DNA of 64,000 bases from Xanthomonas sp. NCPPB 1128 (GTDB lineage: Bacteria; Pseudomonadota; Gammaproteobacteria; Xanthomonadales; Xanthomonadaceae). The position numbers and the translations under genes are program-made. The DNA lies in contig NZ_LFME01000013.1 in NCBI RefSeq assembly GCF_001043115.1, forward strand, positions 1-64,000, given 5' to 3'. Below are positions 32,643 to 41,600 of this stretch, one piece after another; position 1 is the stretch's first letter, and every line of letters starts with the position of its first letter. The notes below the pieces were generated by a model. The model was not told where the DNA came from and did no database searches. It saw only the letters and a program-made list of their open reading frames with translations.

Positions 32643-35600
32643 ATGGTGGCTGTCTTCACGGGAAATGGGCTGGGTCTGTTCGACAGCTCGCTGTCCAAGC
32701 TGGGTTCCGCAAACGGCGGGGCGGCAGGCCTGGGGCGTGGACAGGATCGGCAGTTCATCAATGTGGCCAACGGCAACCTGGTGCTGCAGGGGCGCGACGA
32801 GTTCCTGAATTTCCGTGGACTGCCCATCTCGATGGTGCGCACCTACAACAGCTTCGGCCAGGTGTCGGACACGGGCAATGACGGCTGGGTGACCGGCTTC
32901 GAGCGGCGCGTGGAACTGGTCGGGACGCTGGGCGCCAGCGACAGCAAGGTCCGCCTGCAAATGGGCGATGGCCAGTCCGTCGAGTTCCTCTACGACGCCA
33001 ACAGCCAGACCTACCAGACCACGGCGGGTAGTGGGGCGAAGGACAGCATCGCCTGGGACGCCAGCGCCAAGACCTGGACCTACACCGAGGGCAGCACCCG
33101 GCAGCAGGAGGTGTATGCGGACCACGCCGACAGCCAGTTGCGCGGGCGTCTGCTGAAGATTGTCTCTACCACCACCGATGCGGCGGCGCCGGCGGAATTC
33201 GATCTCGTCTACGACAGCGCCGGCCATGTCACCGAGGTGCGGGCCGCCAACGGATCGCAGGCCGGCGATGCCATGCTGTTCGCCTACGATGCGCAAGGCC
33301 GGCTGACCGGCCTGTCCACGCGCGAGAGTGGCGTGGTCCTGACCCAGGCGATGTATGAATACGATGCACTGGGCAGATTGACCGCGGTGGTCACCGATCT
33401 GACCCCCGGCGACGCCACGGACAATACCTGGGACGAGACCACCCTCGCCAACAACGACGGCCTGCGCTTCCGCACCGAATACACCTATGCGGGCGACAGC
33501 CTGCGCATCGCCAGCGTGCGCCAGAGCGATGGCTTCCTCGTCAGCTACGACTACTACGCCGACGGCAAGGTCAAGAGCGTCCTCTATGGCGCAGGCGACC
33601 AAGCGCAGAAGACCAGCTTCTCCTACGACGCATCGACGCTCACCACGCAGGTGACCGACGGCAACGGCCAGTCCTGGAGCTACCAATACGACAGCGCCGG
33701 CCGCCTGGTGCAGCAGGCGGGTCCGGCGGTCGATGGCTTGCGCGACCTGACGACTTACAGCTACGACGCCGCGGGCAACCTGCTGCAGAGCAAGCAGACG
33801 CGTGGCGGCGACGTGCTGGCGCGGGTGGACAATCTCTACGACGACCGCGGCAACCGCCTGTGGCAATGGGACGGCGAGGGGCGCGGCACGCTGCGGGTCT
33901 ACAGCGCCACCAACCAGATATTGAGCGAAACCACCTACACCCACGCCGATGTCGGCAGGACGGGGGTGCAAGAGAACTTCGTCAATACCAAGACCAACTA
34001 CATCTATGACGAGCGCGACCGCGTCCGCTTCATCGTCACGTCCTACGGCGGGGTGACCGAGATCCAGTACGCGACCTCGGGCAACGGCATCGGGCAGAAA
34101 AGCGCAGTCATCACCTACAACGGCGGAAACGGCTTTGCGCAGTACACCGGGTCGCTGGCTTCGCCGACCGTGGCGGATCTGGCGCAGTGGGCGCAGGACC
34201 ATAAAGCAATCGGCAACACCACCACCTACGCCTACGACGCGCGTGGGCAGCTGGCGCAGGAAGTGCAGTACCAAAGTGTGGATGCGTCGGGCGTCGGCGT
34301 GTTGAACGTCTTTGCACGAATCACCCGCTACACGTACGACGCGCAAGGATTGCTGCGTCAGCAGGTGGTCGTGCACGGCGACACCCGCTCCGCTGACCCC
34401 ACGGCCGCCGTCGATCCGCTCAGCGAAATCACCGACTACGTCTACGACGGCATGGGCCGCCTGCTGAGCACGCTGCGTCGCGGCTCCGCTGCCACCGCGG
34501 ACCTGGCCAAGAGCGATCCTGCCGCCTACGACGCGATGACGCTGCAGACGACGTACTTCTATGCCGACTCCGCGCACCAGACCCGGATCACCTCCGATGC
34601 CGGCGTGGTCAGCACCACGACCCGTAACGATCAGGGGCAGGTGATCTCGACCAGCGAAGCCGGGCTGAGTAACGGCGTAGTGGAGACGCATGTTAGCCAG
34701 AACTTCTACGATGCGCTCGGGCGGCTGCGTGCGACTCAGGATCCCATGGGTGGGAGGCAGTACTTCTTCTACGACGCGAAGGGGCGGCTGGCCGCGACGG
34801 TGGACGCGACCGGCGCTGTGTCCGTCAACGCCTACGATGGGGCCGATCGGCGCATTCTGTCCACCGCCTATGCCAACCGCGTCGATACGTCGCAATGGCT
34901 GAGCGATGGCAAGGTCGTCCCGCAGCAGGTGGCGCAGATCGGAATCGTCGCGGACGCGGCCAACGATCGTTCGACGCAGTCCAGTTACGACGACAGTGGG
35001 CTGCTGATCGGTCAGATCGACGGCGACGGTAAAGTGCTGAGCTATCAGTACGATGGCAAGCGCCAGCTGATCCGGATGACCCAGGGTACCGGGGACGATG
35101 CGCGGGTGACGCGCTACTTCTACGATGCCCTCGGCAATCTGGAGGGGACCCTCGATCCCGAGGGCTATCTGGTCCGGCGGATCAACACCTACTACGGCCA
35201 GACGATCCATGAGATCCGGCACGCCACCAAGGTCGATCCCGCGCTTCGCGAAAAGGAACTGATGAGTGATCTGATTCCGCCGAGTTCTACGGCGGATCAA
35301 AAGACCACGTACTACTACATCGGCCAGGGGACCGTCGCCGGCATCCTCGACAGCGAAGGCTACCTGACCCGCTTCATCGAGAGGAACGATACCAATACCA
35401 AGATCGTCCAGATCGCCAAGCTGCCGGTCGCCGAGTCCTATCGGGAAACCAGCTTCGCGAGCGCATGGAGTGCCATGCTCACGTCGGCACCGCCGACGCA
35501 GACGATGACGTACCGCGCGGAGCGTCGTAACCAGCTGGGACAGCTCGTTTCGGTCGAGACCAACAACGCCAACGTTGCGGCGGATGCGAAGGTCACGCAG

Positions 35601-38600
35601 CGCTATGTCTATGACGACGCTGGCCGCCTGCAGTCGACCTCGTTGCAGGACGTGAACGGAACGAAGGGCTTGTCGTTCCAGCGCTACGACGCGTTCGGCA
35701 ACGTGGTCCTCGAAATCGGTGCGCGCGGCGCATCGTGGCTGCGGACTGACTCGAGTCCAGAATCCATGCAGATGGTCATCGACTATCTCGGGACGACGAA
35801 CAAATATGACGCTGCGGGGCGCTTGATCGAAACCACCGCCCCAGGCGGTGCCAAGACATGGTACTTCCGTGATGCCAACGGGCGCCTGCGCTACACGGTG
35901 AGCGGCGTCGCCGACGCCGCGGGCGTGGCCAATGCGCAGGGCGAAGTCGTGGAACTGCGCTACGACGCGTTCGGCGATGTCAGCGAGAAGATCGCCTATG
36001 GGCAGCGGGTGACCTTGCAGACGCCGGGAAGCCGCGATAGCGCCTCGCAGGCGCTCGGCGTACTGAGCTACGCCGCCTCCCGTGATGTCCACCAGACCTG
36101 GTCCTACAGCAAGGCCGGCAAGGTGTTGTCGCAGGTCGATACGCTGGGCACGCTCACGCGCTACCAGTACAACCAGTTCGGCGAGCTGGTGGATACCCAG
36201 AGAGCGCCCGGTACGGCGCTGGAGACCAAGGCCCACTCCACCTACGACAAGCGCGGGCTGTTGACCAGCCAGGTCGAGGACGCCGGCAGCGGCAAGTTGA
36301 ACCTCACCAAGACCTTCCAGTACGACGCCTTTGGCCGCGTGGTCGCAGAGGTCGATCCGCGCGGGAACACCGTGTTGCACAGCTACGATCGCCTGGGACG
36401 GGAAGTCGCGACCACGCGCGTCGTCGGCGGGGTCGGTGCGACCACCACCATCGCCTATGACGGTTTGTCGCGCATTACCCGGCAGACGGACCCGATGGGC
36501 AACGTCACCACCTACATCTACGACGACACGATCAATTCGGTCAAGGCGACCTCGGCCGAAGGACGTGTCACCGAGACGCGTCGCGATTCCCAGGGGCGTA
36601 TCGTCAGCGTCACCGGCGTGGACAACCACTCCTATACGTATGACGAGGATGGGCGCGTCATCTCCGACAACGACCCCAAGCTCGGGGAGATCACCTACAC
36701 CTACGATGGCCGCGGTCGGCTCACTCAGCAGCAAGGGCGCGGCAAGACCACTACCTACAGCTACGATGACCAGGGCCGTCTGACGCAGACGACCGTGGAC
36801 CCCGCCGATGCATCCGGTGGCTCGGATCACCTGGCGCTGACCACGTCCTACAGCTACGACGCGCTGGGCAGAAACGTCAGGACCGTCGATGCCTCGGGTC
36901 GCGTGACGGCGATGCAGTACGATGCCGCCGGACATCTCGTGGAGACCATCCAGGATCCGGATGGGCTGGCGCTGCGGACCACCTACACCTGGGATGCACT
37001 GGGGCATCAGTTGTCGGTGACGCAGGGTGCCGGTACGACGGACGCGCGGACCACAGCCTACGCCTACGATGCGGCTGGGCGCCGGGTCAGCGAGACCGTC
37101 GCGCCGGGAAGTCTCAATCTGGTGACCACCTACAGCTACGACAGCAACGGCAACGTCGTCGCCAAGACCGATCCCGCGGGCCGGGTCCAGCGCTTCGTCT
37201 ACGACGAGGCCAATCATGTGGTGTTCGCCGTGGATGCCGCTGGTGGCGTCGTCCGCAACTACTACGATGCTGCCGGGCGCGTGGTCGCGTCGCGGCGGTA
37301 TGCGCAGGCGATCGACCTATCGGGCGCTTCGCTCGCCGTCAGCTTCGCCTATGTCGATGGCAAAGTGCAGCGCAACGATGCCAAGGACATTCAGACGTTC
37401 AACGTCTTCGGCAAAGACGGCTATCTGAACTACACGGTCGATGGCGTGGGCGCCGTTCGATCCTTCAAATACGACACGGCTGGTCGCCTGTTCAAAACGC
37501 GCGATCTGGCAACTGCTGTTTCTCTGTCCGACGACCTGCGGGCGAAACTGCAGTCAGGCGTGGCCGATGCATTGGCCCTCGGCCTGGTCGAGAACGACGG
37601 CAAAGACAAGATCACCTGGAGCGTCTACGACGGCAATGGCCGTTTGGCCTATACGTTTGATGGCACGGGGGCGTTCTCCCAGTACCTCTATGACACTGCG
37701 GGTAGGGTGAAGGCGTTCCGCCAGTTCGACAACAGATTCTCCCCAGACAAGGCGCTGGATGGATCGACTGAAACCGGAGCGCAATACGCAAGCTATAGGG
37801 ATTTCTTCGATTCCGGTAAAGCAGATGTCGCAACGCTGGACAAGTTCGTCGATTGGCAGCGGTATCTCTGGGAGGGGCGATTCAAGGAGTCGACCTATCA
37901 CTACGACGGCGCTGGCCGAATTAAGTATGAGGTCGACAAGGTTGGTGCCGGTTCCGATGGTGGTGGTGGTGCAGTTGAATATGTTTATGACGGCTCCGGC
38001 AACGTCGTTGACAAGATCGAGTATGGGAAGATCCTGGCTAGCTGGGGAATGCCTACATTTGCGGAGTGGGACAATGGGCAGATATCCAGCAGCATCAACG
38101 GAAGCAACTGGAATGATCTGCCCGCCTCGCCGGACCGGCACACCTACGCGTTGTTCGACGCGGCAGGGCGCAAGGTCTATACGATCGATGAAGGCGGTCG
38201 CATCGACCAATCCATCTACAACAGCGCTGGCGATGTCGTAGAGATCCGTACGTTCTCCAAGAAGAACGACGCAGCACCAGGAACCCTGGAAGCGCTGTCC
38301 ACGGCGCTGCAGGGCGTCGACTTCGTCACGAACAAGATCCAATATGATGCCGCAGGCAGGGCTGTCGCCAAGACCGACGGACTCAATCACTCCGAACTGC
38401 TGACCTACGACGGTGCCGGATTGGTGACGAGCCGGCAGGACCGCAACGGCAATGTCTGGACCTATCAGTACGATGCTGCGGGTCGGCGCATCGCCGAAAT
38501 CGCGCCGCCGACGGATGTGGCGTCCGCTGCGAAGGACGGAAGCGTGTCGACGGTGCGCCGTGCGGTCGTCACGCGTACGTTCTATGACGCGCAGGGCAAT

Positions 38601-41600
38601 GTCATCGCCCGCTACGAAGACGCCGACAGCGGTGCGCCGCGCATCACGCGCTACGAGTATGACAACCGCGGGCATCAGATCCGGACCATCTTCCCCGATG
38701 CCGGCGTCCTGCAGGCCGACGGCACGATCGCGCCATCCGGCGTCCATCCGACCGTCGAAGTGACCTACGATGCCATGGGGCGCGCGGTCATGCAGAAGGA
38801 CGTGCGCGGCAACTACACCTACAAGGCTTACGACGAGCGTGGGCTGCTCGTCTACGATGTCGATCAGAATGGCGGCGTCACCGGCTACGGCTATGACGCG
38901 CTGGGCAATCAGGTCATCCTCACGCGCTTTGCAAACACGATCGCGTTGCCCGCAGGGCAGGTGGCCAGTAGCTTCGATATCGCTAGCCGCATCACTGTTT
39001 CGGCCGACCTGGATCGCACGGTCTATACCGAATACAACATGGGCGGTTACAAGGCCAACGTCTTCACCCTTCCCGCCGGGACGCATCCACAGACGGATGG
39101 CAAGAACTTCTACTATGCGCTAGGTAACGCGGTGACGCGGACCGCATACCGATATGACGTCTTCGGTAACGTCGTGAAGCAGTCTGTGCTGTTGCGTCAG
39201 GATCAGGGGAGCTACGATCAGGACCTGGGAAGCGGTATCTGGGCGAGCAGCTACAACTACTACGACGGAGATAACCGCAAGATTGCGTCCGTCGACGCGG
39301 AGCGCTATCTCACCACCTACGCCTATTCGGCAAAAGGCGAGCTGATCGAGCAGGTCGAGTACACCCAGCCGGTACAGGAAGAAATATCCCTGGCACCCCC
39401 CCCCGCACCGGCCACGCCGGTGGAGGGAACGACAGTCTGGAATCGCCGTACCACCTGGAGCTACGACGCCGCTGGCCGCAAGATCAGCGAGTCGGTCGAT
39501 CGCTACCTGCCTCAGGGTTCGCCAGCGGACATTGGTGCGACGCAGGCACCGTCGTCCGTCAGTACCTTCGCGTACGACGCAGAGGGTCACCTGCAGCAGT
39601 CCACCGTGAACGGCGCGACGGTGAACATGACCTACGACGCCTCGGGCAAGGTGACCTCTACCAAGGAAGGCGCCCGCAATGTCGTGGCGACCGGTGCCGG
39701 CTCAGCGCTGGCGACCGGTAATTTCGCCGATCTCGATGACGTCGCGCTGTATCAGTCTGCTTCGCCGTATACGCGGATGTGGTACGACGCCTTCGGCAAT
39801 CTGGTGCAGTCGCGGGCGTATGCGCTCGGCTTGCGCGCGGGCGATGCGGCGCCGCAGGAGTCCAGCGCCGATGCCGTGCAGAGCTTCGGCTACGACCGGC
39901 AAGGACGCAACGTATGGGAACGCACCGCCTCCGGTGCAGTGAAGACCCGCACGTTCGATGCCGCGGACCGCGTCCTGTCGGAAACCTATCGCCTGGACGG
40001 CAACGACGGCCGCTGGGCCGACATCGCCACGTCTTACACCTACGATGCGGTGGGCCGCCAGCTGACCACGCAGACGGCACGCCAGAACTTCGTTGGCGGA
40101 GCGGCTGTCGGCGTACAGATCGATGCCAGCGAGCAGGTTCAATACAACTCCTTCGGCGAGATCGCACACAAGCGCTCGGCGATCGGGGCGTCGAACCAGG
40201 TCGCCGACTATGCCGAGCACTACACCTACGATGCCTATGGACGCCTGCTGAGTTCCAATGCCGGCGATGGCGTGGTGCGGACGTACAGCTACGATGCGGC
40301 AGGCCGGCAGATCAGCGAGCAACATGCGGTCACGCCGGCTTCCGGCAGTGCAGCCATCGTGGTCACGACCGTCAACACCTTCGACAATCTTGGGCGCATG
40401 ATTCGCCAGGATCGCCCGGGACTTGATGCGGGTACCACCGTCAGCACTAGCCAGAGTTACGATCGCTCGGGCAATGTCGTGTCCAGCACGGATGCACGCG
40501 GCGCAACGACCTACTACGATTACAACGAGCTCAATCAGGTCGTATTCGAGGCTCGCCCCGGGGTTAAGGTCGTCAGCGCCAGCGGCGAAGAGGCCATGCG
40601 GTGGCCGCAGACATCCTGGTACTACGATGCCGCCGGCCGCCTCATCGCCACCCGCGATGCCAATGGCAACGTCCGCCGCTACGAGTACGAGAACGGCCTG
40701 CTCAAACGCCAGATCGATGGCACCGGCAGCGTCATCAAGTTCGCCTACGACGCGCTGGGGCGGCAAATCCTCGCGCAGGATCCGATGGGCCGCATCACCC
40801 GGCGCGACTACAATGGCGCCGGCCAGATCGTCGCGTTCAGTGACACCACCGCAGGCGGCAACAGCTACACCTGGGCGCCGTTGGAACGCCATACCCTGGA
40901 CCAGAATGGCAACCGGCTCACGGTGACCGATGCTCAGGGCAAGACGGTTTCCAACGACTACGACAGCAAGGGACGCCTACTGCGGACGCGGTCCGCGGAA
41001 GGCGTGGCCATGGCCTACGCGTACGATGTCCACGGCAACAAGATCCGCGAGACCAATGCCCTGGCCGACTTCAGCCTTGCTGGCGGCAGCGGCGGTTCGG
41101 CATCGATCACCGACCGCGACGGCGAGCAGGTGCGGCTCAACGAGCAGACCTGGGATTACGACTACTTCAATCGCGTGGTCGACCACAACGACCTGAGTGG
41201 TGACGACTACAACTACGTCTACGATGCGGCGAGTGGGCAGTTGCTGTCGCAGTCGGTCGACAACGGCCAAGGCCAAAGCACGCAAACCGCCACCACGCAA
41301 AGCGCCAGCGGCTCCGACGGGCAGGATGGCGAGCCGCCCGCCCCGCCGACCACGGTCAGCACCCAGGGCACGCGCAACTACAAGTACGCGGCCAATGGCC
41401 TGCTGCTGGAGGTGTCCGAGCAGACCTCGTCCGGTACGACCAACCGGACCCGCTACGACTACGACGCCAACGGCAACCGGACCCTGGAAGAGACCCAGGC
41501 CACCGACGCCAGCGGCCGCCCCCTGCACCTGCGCACCATCATCACCTACGACGCGCACAACCGCATCGAGGGCATCGTCCAGGACGACCTGGTCGATGGC

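Noticed and set aside
32364-37217. A 1617-codon open frame antisense to the RHS gene
   Set aside because: It is the complement of YD-repeat coding sequence, with repetitive Val/Gly/Ile text and no domain; the RHS frame is certain.
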